36,775 bases of DNA, taken from Acidimicrobiales bacterium. Its GTDB lineage: Bacteria > Actinomycetota > Actinomycetes > Mycobacteriales > QHCE01. Under the pieces are notes generated by a model. That model made no database searches. It was not told the DNA's origin and saw nothing but the letters and a program-made list of their open reading frames with translations. This document shows positions 20,948-30,149 of the stretch, in pieces. The position numbers were made by a program, and so were the translations under genes. The DNA lies in the NCBI GenBank assembly GCA_003243955.1, contig QHCE01000020.1, positions 1-36,775 on the forward strand, given 5' to 3'. The first letter of the stretch is position 1. Each line of letters starts with the position of its first letter.

Positions 20948-22088
20948 GCGTTACCTCTTTGTTCGAGACAGGGGGGGAAGCGGTAGGCGACGTGCCGGTA
21001 GGGAGCGCTGCTGCTTGGGCGGTTGTCCTACGGGTGGTCTTCGCGACGTCCACCCCGGTCACTTTCTTCCATTGCCCAAAAGTAGACGGACCATCCGGGC
21101 CGAACCCTATCCGTGCTACCGCCTCGGCATGGGGGTCCGGGTGGGCGGCGAGCACGATGTACTCGTATTCAGGGGCGAGCTCTTCCGGACTGAACCGTGG
21201 CGGTGCGCCCTGGGCGTCGGTCACCCGCACCCCGGCCGCGGTCAGAATCGGAACGAGTGCGGCGGTGTCCGGTGCCTTAAGGTCTCGCTCGAATACCACG
21301 TCGACTCGCCCGTTCGGGCCTAGTAGTTCCATGAAGCCGATACAGTTCTGCCCAGTGGCACAATCGCCGGAAGCAACCTCCTCCAGAGCCTGAAAGTCCC
21401 GCCACTCTTCTTCCGAGCGGAACATCACCTCGGGGACGGTACTGGCAAGAGTGGCTCCGGCAAGTGGGACAGCTGGCCTAGCGGTTACTAACTCGCCGTT
21501 GCAGGTGGCCGGCGTTCCAGAACCGCCTGTCCACAGCCGGGTAATCTCCAGCTCTCCGACCTCGCGAGGCCGGAGCTCTGCCACCACCCCGGCAATGGCT
21601 TCGTCGCCCTCGAGCACTCCGATGGTCACCCCGAAGGCCGGCGGCGGATCGGGAAGTTCTATGCCGTATGCCTGCGCCACGGCCGTACGCAGCATCGAGG
21701 TCGTGCCATCCACCGGATCGAAGACCCAACGGATGCCCTGGTCGTCCTCCGACGGAGTTTGCTCCCTCGCGCCCAGCTCCTCACCAAGCACCGAGTGGCC
21801 GCGGTATGCCTCCAGGACCCGATCCGCCATAGCGCCTTCCGCGCGGAGCTCCGCTGGAGTGGCGAACTCTTGTTTGCCCTTGCGCAGTACGCCAAGAGTG
21901 GGATGGTTAAGCGCGGCGTCTATGCCGCCATGCCGCGCGATCTCGCCGAGCTGCTCGTCAGCGCGAAGCGATTCCACCAGCTCGGCATAACCTTGGCTGA
22001 GTATTGGCAGGGCGTGTGCTCTAACAAGCTGCTCGCCAAAGGCCAGGAACTCCGGAACTCGCTCGGAGGGCGGAGAAACTGAAGCCAT
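20883..22088 (-). CDS. hisN: Inositol-monophosphatase-family phosphatase, probable histidinol-phosphatase
   Basis: Mg2+-dependent phosphatase of the IMPase fold, 401 aa. Metal ligands are visible: Glu103-Glu104 in LGEELG, DPVDGT at residues 124-129, and Asp274 in LKAPDTAAL. Its operon with hisC suggests it acts as histidinol-phosphatase (HisN), which many actinobacteria use instead of a HisB-linked phosphatase; this assignment is inferred. The catalytic domain ends near residue 350. The last 50 residues are low-complexity and cross a run of seven C (20971-20977), after which the frame overlaps hisC by 65 bp. With six C the frame would stop at TAA (20951-20953), 3 bp before the hisC ATG. Confidence 0.8.
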   Translation of the reverse strand: MASVSPPSERVPEFLAFGEQLVRAHALPILSQGYAELVESLRADEQLGEIARHGGIDAALNHPTLGVLRKGKQEFATPAELRAEGAMADRVLEAYRGHSVLGEELGAREQTPSEDDQGIRWVFDPVDGTTSMLRTAVAQAYGIELPDPPPAFGVTIGVLEGDEAIAGVVAELRPREVGELEITRLWTGGSGTPATCNGELVTARPAVPLAGATLASTVPEVMFRSEEEWRDFQALEEVASGDCATGQNCIGFMELLGPNGRVDVVFERDLKAPDTAALVPILTAAGVRVTDAQGAPPRFSPEELAPEYEYIVLAAHPDPHAEAVARIGFGPDGPSTFGQWKKVTGVDVAKTTRRTTAQAAALPTGTSPTASPPVSNKEVTHGHQRSHYQAGPAAGSGPDAL

Positions 22089-22257
22089 GTGTCCTAATAC
22101 CTATCTAGGGCGGGGTTAAATGGAGAGCTGATAAGACAGACCGCGGCGACATTACGGGAGATCGCGCCTCTGAAGACATTGCTGCGCATAAGTGAGAACC
22201 ATTTCACATCCGGCGTAACGTCACTTAAAGCTGGGGACGCTCTGTAAGCTAACCCCC
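22089..22257. promoter_or_regulatory. Divergent promoter region hisN / hisD
   Basis: 169 bp between the divergent hisN and hisD starts, so promoters for both should be here. I could not pick a convincing hexamer pair for either. No histidine leader peptide is visible. Before hisD, GTGAGAACCATTTCAC (22191-22206) is an imperfect inverted repeat that may be a site, but the match is weak. Confidence 0.4.
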
Positions 22258-23577
22258 ATGACTAGCCCCCTGATGCGCCGCATAGACCTGCGAAAGTCTC
22301 CTCACACACCTCGCAATATCCTCCCGCGTGCCGCGGTGGAGGTCTCGGACGCGGCCGAAAAGGTAAAACCGATTATTGAGGCAGTACGAAAAGACGGCGC
22401 GGCGGCGGTGCGAGCCGCGACCGAACGCTTCGATGGAGTGACGCTCGCTCAGCTGCGGGTCTCGAGCCAGGCCCTCAGCTCCGCGGCGGAAAGTTTGGAT
22501 CCCGCGATCCGAGCAGCGCTGACGGAGGCGATCCGGCGCGTGCGTTTGGTCCATGCCGATCAGCGCCGAGAAGATGTCACGACACACGTGGTTCCTGGTG
22601 GCCAGGTCACCGAGCGCTGGCGCCCGGTGCGCCGAGTCGGCCTCTATGTCCCGGGCGGCCTGGCGGTCTACCCGTCCAGCGTGGTGATGAATGTGGTGCC
22701 GGCGCAGATTGCTGGCGTCGAGTCCATCGCGGTGGTTTCTCCACCACAACGCGAGACCGGTCTGCCGCATTCGCTGGTACTGGCGGCATGCGCGCTACTC
22801 GGTGTCGATGAGGTGTATTCAGTCGGCGGCGCACAGGCGATCGCAATGCTCGCTTACGGCGTCACCGACGAGGAACAAGAATGCGTTCCGGTGGACCTCG
22901 TGACTGGTCCGGGAAATATCTGGGTCACCGCCGCCAAACGGCTACTGCAAGGCGTAGTGGGGATCGATGCGGAGGCCGGTCCTACGGAGATCGCGATCCT
23001 GGCTGACGCTACCGCCAACCCGAGATACGTCGCCGCCGATTTAATCAGCCAAGCCGAGCACGACCCCGCCGCCGCGTCTATTCTGGTGACTCCTGATGTG
23101 GAACTCGTAAAGGCGGTGGAGGCGGAGCTCGAGCGACAGGTCGCCCGGACGAAGCACACTGAGCGCGTCCGGGAAGCGCTGGGTGGACCGCAGTCCGCGA
23201 TAGTGCTGGTGTCAGATCTGGAGCAGGGCTTGACAGTCGTGGACGAGTACGCCGCTGAACACCTCGAAGTGCAGACAGCAGACGCGAGGGAAGTCGCCGC
23301 ACGGGCGCGGAACGCGGGCGCGATCTTTATCGGGTCCTACTCGCCTGTTTCACTGGGTGACTATTCCGCCGGATCGAATCACATTCTTCCGACCGGCGGC
23401 TCAGCTAGGTATTCATCCGGACTGTCAGTACAGACATTTCTGCGCGGCACCCATGTGGTGGAATACGACGCTGTGGCACTGAGTGGAGTCGCTAGACATG
23501 TCATAGCATTGGCACAGGCCGAGGATCTACCAGCGCATGGCGATGCGGTACAGGTAAGGATTACCGATTCCAATTGA
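22258..23577 (+). CDS. hisD: Histidinol dehydrogenase
   Basis: Zn2+- and NAD-dependent enzyme for the last two steps of histidine synthesis (histidinol to histidine). The 439-aa protein is full length and shows [70 protein letters not shown] and [11 protein letters not shown], which carry the zinc and catalytic His/Glu residues. The ATG is divergent from hisN. It is followed 33 bp later by hisB, with no hisC between, unlike the common actinobacterial hisD-hisC-hisB order. Confidence 0.97.
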   Translation: MTSPLMRRIDLRKSPHTPRNILPRAAVEVSDAAEKVKPIIEAVRKDGAAAVRAATERFDGVTLAQLRVSSQALSSAAESLDPAIRAALTEAIRRVRLVHADQRREDVTTHVVPGGQVTERWRPVRRVGLYVPGGLAVYPSSVVMNVVPAQIAGVESIAVVSPPQRETGLPHSLVLAACALLGVDEVYSVGGAQAIAMLAYGVTDEEQECVPVDLVTGPGNIWVTAAKRLLQGVVGIDAEAGPTEIAILADATANPRYVAADLISQAEHDPAAASILVTPDVELVKAVEAELERQVARTKHTERVREALGGPQSAIVLVSDLEQGLTVVDEYAAEHLEVQTADAREVAARARNAGAIFIGSYSPVSLGDYSAGSNHILPTGGSARYSSGLSVQTFLRGTHVVEYDAVALSGVARHVIALAQAEDLPAHGDAVQVRITDSN

Positions 23578-23610
23578 GGCCAACATCGTAGAGAATCGTA
23601 GGGAGCTGTG

Positions 23611-24207
23611 ATGGGACGCATTGGCAGAGTAGAACGGGTAACCGGCGAGACTAAAGTGCTGGTCGAGATTAACTTGGATGGCACTGGCCGCACCGATATT
23701 CAAACCGGCGTGGGTTTCTACGACCACATGCTGTCGCAGCTCGGAAAGCACGGCTGCTTCGACCTTACCGTCCGCGCCGAGGGCGACCTGCACATCGATG
23801 CGCACCATACGATCGAGGACTGTGCGATCGCGCTTGGCCAGGCATTTCGCCAGGCGCTAGGTGACAAAGCTGGCATTCGACGCTTTGCGGATTCCTTGGT
23901 CCCGTTGGACGAAGCACTGGTGCAGGTGTCGGTGGATCTCGCCGGGCGGACATATCTGGCCCACTCCGAGCCTAGCGTGATGGAGACCGCAACGATCGGG
24001 TCGCAGTTCCCAGGCACCATGGTCCGACACATCTGGGAATCCTTCGCGAACAACGCCCAGATCGCGCTGCATGTGCTGGTACTTTCTGGTCGCGATGCCC
24101 ATCACATTGCCGAAGCCCAGTTCAAGTCCGTGGCTCGGGCACTTCGGGTTGCAACTGAACCAGACCCACGGGTGGCTGGCATTCCTAGCACCAAAGGCCA
24201 GCTGTAA
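23611..24207 (+). CDS. hisB: Imidazoleglycerol-phosphate dehydratase
   Basis: Monofunctional Mn2+-dependent dehydratase, 198 aa, without a phosphatase domain. Key metal-binding motifs are FYDHMLSQLGKHG, DAHHTIEDCAIALGQA, and DAHHIAEAQFKSVARAL. The ATG at 23611 is preferred to the GTG one codon upstream because GGGAG lies 6-10 nt before it. Cotranscribed with hisD. The absence of a phosphatase domain fits the need for a separate HisN. Confidence 0.96.
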   Translation: MGRIGRVERVTGETKVLVEINLDGTGRTDIQTGVGFYDHMLSQLGKHGCFDLTVRAEGDLHIDAHHTIEDCAIALGQAFRQALGDKAGIRRFADSLVPLDEALVQVSVDLAGRTYLAHSEPSVMETATIGSQFPGTMVRHIWESFANNAQIALHVLVLSGRDAHHIAEAQFKSVARALRVATEPDPRVAGIPSTKGQL

Positions 24208-24438
24208 TTTCTGCCTCCTCGGGGTGGGTAGCCTGAGCGCAAGCTGTACGTCTCCGCCGCGGCCCGCCTGAACCAACTCCGCCTAGTTTGGTGAAACCAA
24301 GTCCAGATAGTTGCGCCGGATCGCTATATGGTTCGCGATTGGAGGTCACTGTTCCTTCTACGCCGAGGCTGCGCCAGATGCTGGTCTTGCCGAGAAGCAG
24401 CTGAAATGTCTGCGCCAGCTCACCATTGGAAATCAGGT
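24208..24438. other. Intergenic region between hisB and relE module 2
   Basis: 231 bp between convergent genes. A frame of 46 codons from TTG (24311) to TAG (24451) is open, but it has no ribosome-binding site and no recognisable homology. A weak 5-bp hairpin TTGGT-GAA-ACCAA is present near 24285-24300. Possibly decayed gene sequence. Confidence 0.35.
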
Positions 24439-24723
24439 TCAGGTTCGGTAGATATCTGCGCGGTGATCCACCCGATCCACATTGATGGTCTGGATTGTTT
24501 CATCAATGCGTAACACAACTCGATACTCGCCTCGCCGGGAACCACGCCATCCTTCCAACTCATTATGTAGAGGTTTTGAGACACGCCAAGGGTCGCGACT
24601 AAGTGGTCCATCAATGAACTCGTAAATTGCCCATGCCGCTGAAAGTGGGACACCCCGTGGTGGTCCCACAGAAAGCACACGCAAGGCGCTCGGGGAAATC
24701 TTGACGTGGTATTTTTCGCTCAC
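24439..24723 (-). CDS. RelE/ParE-family toxin (module 2)
   Basis: Toxin of 94 aa with the family pattern AIYEFIDGPLSRDPWRVSKPLH, then GWRGSRRGEYRVVLRID and a C-terminal DHRADIYRT. It overlaps the antitoxin as ATGA (24720-24723). It has the same subfamily features as the module 1 toxin and as the remnant at 32306-32443. A short insertion (VLSVGPPRGVP) follows the first helix. Confidence 0.88.
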   Translation of the reverse strand: MSEKYHVKISPSALRVLSVGPPRGVPLSAAWAIYEFIDGPLSRDPWRVSKPLHNELEGWRGSRRGEYRVVLRIDETIQTINVDRVDHRADIYRT

Positions 24724-25013
24724 TGACCACCGTGTTCGGCGCGGCGGCGCTCTTCAAGCCTCTGACGAAGATCGTCGATGCTGTGGTATTTACCCTCGGC
24801 GATATCTCGCTCCGCTTGGCGGATGTCTTCTACCGCCCCTGGCTTGGAAAGGATCTCTCTCGTCATTTGCAGTGACTCGAAGTCATCGACTGCGATGAGC
24901 ATGACGTGCGGTTTACCGTTTCGAGTGACGATAATTCGATCATGTGTGGCCTCTACCTCGTCAGCGAGCGCAGAAAAACGAGTCTTAACGTCATTGAGCG
25001 GCAAAATCGTCAT
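24720..25013 (-). CDS. Phd/YefM-family antitoxin (module 2)
   Basis: Antitoxin of 97 aa from the ATG at 25013 (MTILPLNDVKTRFSALADEV). The DNA-binding part continues in IIVTRNGKPHVMLIAVDDFESLQMTREIL, and the tail is acidic then basic. The upstream in-frame codons to 25049 are rejected because the promoter and inverted repeat lie within them. It is clearly related to the antitoxin at 32453-32740. Confidence 0.9.
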   Translation of the reverse strand: MTILPLNDVKTRFSALADEVEATHDRIIVTRNGKPHVMLIAVDDFESLQMTREILSKPGAVEDIRQAERDIAEGKYHSIDDLRQRLEERRRAEHGGQ

Positions 25014-25020
25014 GGTTGAA

Positions 25021-25037
25021 ATTCTAGTCAAATAGAA
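25021..25037 (-). promoter_or_regulatory. Module 2 promoter/operator
   Basis: On the minus strand a TAGAAT hexamer (complement of 25021-25026) ends exactly 7 nt before the antitoxin ATG at 25013. An inverted repeat TTCTA-N6-TAGAA (25022-25037) overlaps it. The arrangement predicts a leaderless, autoregulated transcript, as in module 1. Confidence 0.6.
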
Positions 25038-25081
25038 CTCCACTCGCAACGGGCAGGCACCATTTGCGGCAACGGAGACAG

Positions 25082-25720
25082 CTACCGCAGCGAACGAACC
25101 CAGTTCTGTAGCACCGTCATTCCGGCGTCTCCGGACTTTTCCGGGTGGAACTGGGTTGCGGCCACCGCTTCGTGCTCCACCGCGGCCACGAACCTCTTAC
25201 CGTGCTCGGTGTAGATCACCGAATCAGCTATGTTGCTCAGCGCCTGATCGTCATCACACGCCGCGTAGGAGTGCACGAAGTAGTAACGGGCAGCAGAATC
25301 CAGCCCCGCGAACAACGTGCTCGACGGGGGCGCTTGCACAGTGTTCCACCCCATGTGCGGTAAACGCTCCGCATGCAATCTCCGCACAGTTCCTGGAAGG
25401 ACGCTCAACCCTTTAGCGCTGATCCCGTGCTCCTGACCGGAGTCGAACAGCACCTGCATCCCCACGCAGATGCCTAACACTGGCGCACCAGCCGCAGCTC
25501 GGGAGGTGATCATCGCCCCGGCGCCGATTGTCTCTAGCGCGCTGGCGCATGCCGCAAACGCGCCTACTCCCGGGACCACGAGGCCATCGACAGCGGAACA
25601 AACAGCTAAGTCGGCGGTTACCGTAACTACAGCGCCTACTCGCTCTAGGGCACGCTGCGCCGAGCGGAGATTCCCGGAGCCATAGTCCAACACGGCCACT
25701 TTCGGTGGGGGAGGGTTCAT
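25082..25720 (-). CDS. hisH: Imidazole glycerol phosphate synthase, glutaminase subunit
   Basis: Class I glutamine amidotransferase subunit that feeds ammonia to HisF. The 212-aa protein has DYGSGNLRS at the N-terminus, the oxyanion strand PGVGAF, the nucleophile Cys in GICVGMQ, and the His-Glu pair in QFHPEKSGDAG. AAAGGAG lies 5 nt before the ATG. HisF and HisA are not in the window. The gene is separated from hisD-hisB by toxin-antitoxin module 2 and is on the opposite strand. Confidence 0.96.
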   Translation of the reverse strand: MNPPPPKVAVLDYGSGNLRSAQRALERVGAVVTVTADLAVCSAVDGLVVPGVGAFAACASALETIGAGAMITSRAAAGAPVLGICVGMQVLFDSGQEHGISAKGLSVLPGTVRRLHAERLPHMGWNTVQAPPSSTLFAGLDSAARYYFVHSYAACDDDQALSNIADSVIYTEHGKRFVAAVEHEAVAATQFHPEKSGDAGMTVLQNWVRSLR

Positions 25721-25763
25721 GGTGCTCCTTTTAGCAGGTATTCGCTTTCGCTTTTAGCCAGCC

Positions 25764-26423
25764 TTACTCGGCCTTGACAACATTCTTTAGCTGTAACTGC
25801 ATCGCGCCCGGCTGCGCCTTATCCAGCTCCGGCTCCAAGCGCGGGCTCGCTGGCTCTGCTGACAGGCCAGGACGCAGCTCCGGTTCGCGCGACCACGACG
25901 CACACACCACATACGTCACCACAGCGAGCAGCGCCTGAAGAAACAGCAGACCAGTGGCGTGCAGCTGCACGATCGGGACGCTTACACTCGAACCTAGCTC
26001 GGCTTCGGAGATCAAGTCCCGACCATTGACCCGAGCGACTTCCTCGCCGAGCTGCCACATCACCAGCGAACTCGCCAAACCCCCCAGCGCCAGCGATACC
26101 AGCAGCACAGGTCCGCGCCTACTACGCCAAAACCACATCGTAAAACCCACAACGAGCCCAGCCACCGCCACGATCAGCGCAAATCTGCCGTCGGAGGAGA
26201 TGAACTCTTCCGGCTCTTCATCGACGAGTAACGCACCATGCGGGCTAGCAATCAACTCCAGCCTCGGCGCCCAAAACCACCACAGCAAACTCAGAGCGGC
26301 ACCGAGCACCGCCGAACCGGCGACGACGCCGATCCCGCCCAGCAACTCAGTGCGGTACGTGCGCAGCAGCAACCGTACCCTCTCGCCAGAAAACATGGAC
26401 AACCAATCTTGTCGTCGACTCAT
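25764..26423 (-). CDS. DUF2567-like membrane protein
   Basis: Predicted inner-membrane protein of 219 aa and unknown function. Hydrophobic segments are at about 27-52, 80-98, 104-124 and 145-172, with a polar loop EEPEEFISSDGRF after the first and a Pro/Glu-rich cytoplasmic tail. The pattern of WWFWAPRLELIASPHGALLVD followed by a GRF segment fits the actinobacterial DUF2567 family (family call from memory). It is 45 bp downstream of dnaE. A six-codon reading frame (ATG at 26440, residues MRNTGS) ends in ATGA overlapping its start. Confidence 0.7.
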   Translation of the reverse strand: MSRRQDWLSMFSGERVRLLLRTYRTELLGGIGVVAGSAVLGAALSLLWWFWAPRLELIASPHGALLVDEEPEEFISSDGRFALIVAVAGLVVGFTMWFWRSRRGPVLLVSLALGGLASSLVMWQLGEEVARVNGRDLISEAELGSSVSVPIVQLHATGLLFLQALLAVVTYVVCASWSREPELRPGLSAEPASPRLEPELDKAQPGAMQLQLKNVVKAE

Positions 26424-26468
26424 GAGCCTGTGTTTCTCATGAAACTCCGGCCCCTCACTCGGTGCCTC

Positions 26469-29400
26469 TCATGAGCCGATACTCGCGGGACCCAGCAGCG
26501 CCTTCAGGTCTGCCATCAGCGCCGACGATGGTGCCACCCGCACGCCCTCACCGAGCTGGAACGTGGTGGTTCCTCCCTCACCAACGAGCGATACATGCAC
26601 CTGTGTCGTACCCGGATGGGTGGCCAACACCTCGCGCAGCCGCTCGACTAGACCAGCATCGCAGCGTGGTTCAGCCACCGACAACACCAGCGGCCGCTCC
26701 GCGGTATTGCTCACGTTGGGGATAGACACATCCAGCGCGATCAAGCGCGGAGCATCCTCCCGTTTATCGACTCGGGCCTTAAGGACCACAATCTGGTCTG
26801 AGATCACATGCGAGCCCACCAGTTCGTAAGTGGCCGGAAAGAACAATGCTTCGACCGCACCGTCTAGGTCTTCAATGACGGTGCTAGCCCAAACCTTGCC
26901 TTGCTTGGTGACTTTGCGCGTCACCGAAGACAAGATTCCGGCGACAGTCACAATTGCGCCGTCGGCCACGGTGTCCTCAGCCAGCCGGACCAAGGAGGTA
27001 TCGGCCGCCGCGGCTAACACGTGCTCTAGACCAAGCAGCGGATGATCGGAGACATAAAGCCCCAACATTTCGCGCTCGAACGACAACAGCTGCGCCTTAT
27101 CCCATTCGCCGTAGGGAATTGGCGGCGTCATGGTGGCGGAGAGATTTGCTGCCGCATCGCCGCCGCCCAGCGAACCGAAAAGGTCGAATTGGCCAATAGC
27201 CTCGTTGCGTTTCGTACCCATGAACGTTTCGATCGCCTCGACGTGCACCGCAAGCAGGCCACGGCGTACATGACCGAGCGAATCGAACGCGCCCGCTTTG
27301 ATCAGCGACTCGACGGTCTTCTTATTGCAGGCGACCGATTCCACCTTGCTGAGGTAGTCGTAGAAGTCGGCGAAGTGGCCCTTCACGCCACGGGTAACCA
27401 CAATCGAACTCACGACGTTAGCGCCGACGTTGCGCACGGCGGTGAGACCGAACCGGATATCGGAGCCGCGCGGCGTGAACATCGCATCGGACTCGTTGAC
27501 ATCTGGCGGGAGCACCTTGATGCCCATGTGGCGACATTCGGCAAGGTAGACGGCGATTTTGTCTTTGTCGTCGCGCATGCTGGTAAGTAACGCCGCCATG
27601 TATTCGGCTGGGAAGTTTGCCTTCAAGTACGCGGTCCAGTAGGACAGCAAACCGTAACCGGCGGTGTGCGCTTTATTGAACGCGTAATCAGAGAACGGAA
27701 CCAGAATGTCCCAGAGCGTCTTGATCGCCTGATCGGAGTATCCGTTGGCTCGCATCCCATCGGCAAATGGGATGTACTCCTTCTCCAGGATCTCCTTTTT
27801 CTTCTTGCCCATCGCGCGGCGGAGCAGGTCCGCGGCGCCCAGTGAGTAACCGGCCAGCTGCTGCGCGATAGCCATGACCTGCTCTTGATACACGATCAGC
27901 CCGTAAGTGTCGCCCAAGATGTCGGCTAACGGCTCGGCGAGCTCCGGGTGGATCGGCGTCACCGGCTTGCGTTTGTTTTTTCGGTCCGCGTAGTCGTTGT
28001 GTGCGTTGGCCCCCATCGGTCCCGGCCGATACAACGCCAACACAGCGGAAATGTCTTCAAAGCTGTCCGGTTTCATCGCCCGCAGCAACGAACGCATCGG
28101 CCCACCGTCAAGCTGGAAGACGCCGAGCGTGTCGCCCCGAGCGAGCAGTTCATACGTGGCGCGATCCTGCAGGTGCAGTGTCTCCAACTCTATGGTTTCC
28201 CCGCGGTTCGCCGCGATATTGCCCAGACAATCATCGAGGATCGTGAGATTACGCAAACCCAAGAAATCCATCTTGAGCAAGCCCAGATCTTCACACGTCG
28301 GATAATCAAATTGCGTGATGATCGCGCCGTCAGCTTCACGCTTCCAAATCGGAATGTGATCGACCAACGGCTCGGCGCTCATGATCACGCCGGCGGCATG
28401 CACGCCGACCTGTCGGATCAATCCTTCCAAGCCGCGGGCGGTGTCGATCACACGCTTGATGTCACTGTCGGACTCATACAACGCCCGAATTTCGCTGGCC
28501 TCGGTATAACGAGGATGCGCGGCGTCGAACAGCCCGGACAACGGCATGTCTTTACCCATGACCGGGGGTGGGAACGCTTTGGTGATGCGATCCCCTACCG
28601 CATAGGGGTAGCCGAGCACGCGGGCGGAATCCTTCACCGCCGCCTTGGCTTTGATCGTGCCGTAGGTGACAATCTGGGCGACCTTGTCCGCCCCCCACTT
28701 ATCAGTGACGTATCGGATAACATCGCCGCGCCGGCGCTCATCGAAGTCGATATCGATGTCGGGCATGCTGACCCGCTGCGGGTTGAGGAAACGCTCAAAC
28801 AGCAGACCATGCGTGAGAGGGTCCAGATCAGTGATACCAAGCGCATAGGCGACTAGGCACCCCGCGGCTGAGCCGCGGCCCGGTCCGACCCGAATGCCGT
28901 TTCGTTTCGCCCAGCCGATGAAGTCGGCCACAACCAGGAAGTAGGACGGGAAGCCCATCTGGAGGATGACGCCGATCTCGTACTCGACCCGAGCTTGACG
29001 CTCGTCATCGATCCCCCCGGGATACCTCCGCTCCATCCCGCGCCGCACCTCTTCGCGCAGGAAACTCTCCTCAGTGTGACCTTCTGGAACCAAGAAGCGC
29101 GGCATGAGATTGCGCTTTTCAAACGTGGTGTTAACACGCTCGGCGATGAGCAGTGTGGAGTCACACCCCGACTGCCAGACGTCGGATGAGTCAATCGCCC
29201 GCATTTCAGCGGCAGACTTGAGGTAATACCCCGAACCGTCGAATTTGAAGCGAGTCGCATCGGCCTGCTGCGAGCCGGTCTGGATGCACAGCAGCACATC
29301 ATGGGACTCTCGCTCCGAGGCGTAGGTGTAGTGGGAGTCGTTCGTGACCACAAACCGTAGATCCAGCGCCCGAGCGATAGAGACCAAACCGTCGCGAACT

Positions 29401-30020
29401 CTGTTTTCGATGTCGAGACCATGGTCCATCAGCTCAACGAAAAAGTTCTCCGAACCAAAAATGTCGCGATAGGCGGCGGCTGCGGCCAGCGCCGCATCAT
29501 ATTGGCCCAGCCTGAGTCGAGTCTGTACTTCGCCTGAGGGGCAGCCGGTCGTGGCTACAATGCCCTCGGAGTACTGGGCTAGCAACTCGCGGTCCATCCG
29601 GGGCTTGCGAAAATATCCTTCCTGCGACGCCTGGGACGAGAGCCTGAACAGATTATGCATGCCCTGCGTGGACTGCGCGAGCAGAGTCATGTGAGTGTAG
29701 GCGCCGGCCCCGGAAACATCGTCTTTCTTCTGGCTCGGCTGCCCCCAGCGCACCGGTTGTTTCACAAAGCGGGAGTCTGGCGCCAGATATGCTTCCGTGC
29801 CAACGATCGGCGTGATACCTGCCTTGGTGGCCTTGGACCAAAAGTCATACGCGCCGTACATGTTGCCGTGGTCGGTCATCGCGATCGCCGGCATGCCCTG
29901 CCGTTCGCACTCGGTGAAGAGGTCTTTTAACCGCGCCGCACCGTCGAGCATGGAGTACTCGGTGTGCACGTGCAGGTGCACAAATCCATCTCGCGAGGCG
30001 CCAACCAACGTCTTCAACAC
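26469..30020 (-). CDS. dnaE: DNA polymerase III, alpha subunit
   Basis: Replicative DNA polymerase, 1183 aa, full length for actinobacterial DnaE1. The N-terminal PHP domain begins at [17 protein letters not shown] and keeps its metal-binding histidines (TDHGNMYG), so proofreading by the PHP domain is plausible, as shown for mycobacterial DnaE1. The polymerase aspartates are in MPDIDIDFD (419-426), preceded by GPGRGSAAG. The tail holds the helix-hairpin-helix and OB-fold parts. No intein is seen. The start is a GTG; the region before it is GGGG-rich and lacks a clean ribosome-binding site, so the start could be a few codons off. Confidence 0.97.
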   Translation of the reverse strand: MLKTLVGASRDGFVHLHVHTEYSMLDGAARLKDLFTECERQGMPAIAMTDHGNMYGAYDFWSKATKAGITPIVGTEAYLAPDSRFVKQPVRWGQPSQKKDDVSGAGAYTHMTLLAQSTQGMHNLFRLSSQASQEGYFRKPRMDRELLAQYSEGIVATTGCPSGEVQTRLRLGQYDAALAAAAAYRDIFGSENFFVELMDHGLDIENRVRDGLVSIARALDLRFVVTNDSHYTYASERESHDVLLCIQTGSQQADATRFKFDGSGYYLKSAAEMRAIDSSDVWQSGCDSTLLIAERVNTTFEKRNLMPRFLVPEGHTEESFLREEVRRGMERRYPGGIDDERQARVEYEIGVILQMGFPSYFLVVADFIGWAKRNGIRVGPGRGSAAGCLVAYALGITDLDPLTHGLLFERFLNPQRVSMPDIDIDFDERRRGDVIRYVTDKWGADKVAQIVTYGTIKAKAAVKDSARVLGYPYAVGDRITKAFPPPVMGKDMPLSGLFDAAHPRYTEASEIRALYESDSDIKRVIDTARGLEGLIRQVGVHAAGVIMSAEPLVDHIPIWKREADGAIITQFDYPTCEDLGLLKMDFLGLRNLTILDDCLGNIAANRGETIELETLHLQDRATYELLARGDTLGVFQLDGGPMRSLLRAMKPDSFEDISAVLALYRPGPMGANAHNDYADRKNKRKPVTPIHPELAEPLADILGDTYGLIVYQEQVMAIAQQLAGYSLGAADLLRRAMGKKKKEILEKEYIPFADGMRANGYSDQAIKTLWDILVPFSDYAFNKAHTAGYGLLSYWTAYLKANFPAEYMAALLTSMRDDKDKIAVYLAECRHMGIKVLPPDVNESDAMFTPRGSDIRFGLTAVRNVGANVVSSIVVTRGVKGHFADFYDYLSKVESVACNKKTVESLIKAGAFDSLGHVRRGLLAVHVEAIETFMGTKRNEAIGQFDLFGSLGGGDAAANLSATMTPPIPYGEWDKAQLLSFEREMLGLYVSDHPLLGLEHVLAAAADTSLVRLAEDTVADGAIVTVAGILSSVTRKVTKQGKVWASTVIEDLDGAVEALFFPATYELVGSHVISDQIVVLKARVDKREDAPRLIALDVSIPNVSNTAERPLVLSVAEPRCDAGLVERLREVLATHPGTTQVHVSLVGEGGTTTFQLGEGVRVAPSSALMADLKALLGPASIGS

Positions 30021-30091
30021 CCCCGCTCAGCCCGAACCTCCGGCTAGCTTAATCGCCGTGCTTCCGGAGATATTTCTGGCTCGCCCACATT

Positions 30092-30131
30092 GTTACTGAT
30101 GCCTAGCGTTACTACTGAATCGATCGTTACT
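30092..30131. repeat. Three GTTACT direct repeats upstream of dnaE
   Basis: GTTACT occurs at 30092, 30108 and 30126, with spacings of 16 and 18 bp, inside the 129-bp gap between the AAA ATPase gene and dnaE. On the dnaE strand these read AGTAAC. Another copy lies at 31581-31586, beside the ATPase start. Could be sites for a regulator of dnaE; may be chance. Confidence 0.35.
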
Positions 30132-30149
30132 TCCTCAGCCCGAAAGTAG

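Noticed and set aside
24311-24451. 46-codon plus-strand frame after hisB
   Set aside because: TTG start without a ribosome-binding site, no family likeness, and it overlaps the 3' end of the toxin gene.
26469-30020. Possible intein in dnaE
   Set aside because: The protein has normal length and continuous family motifs; no intein blocks are seen.
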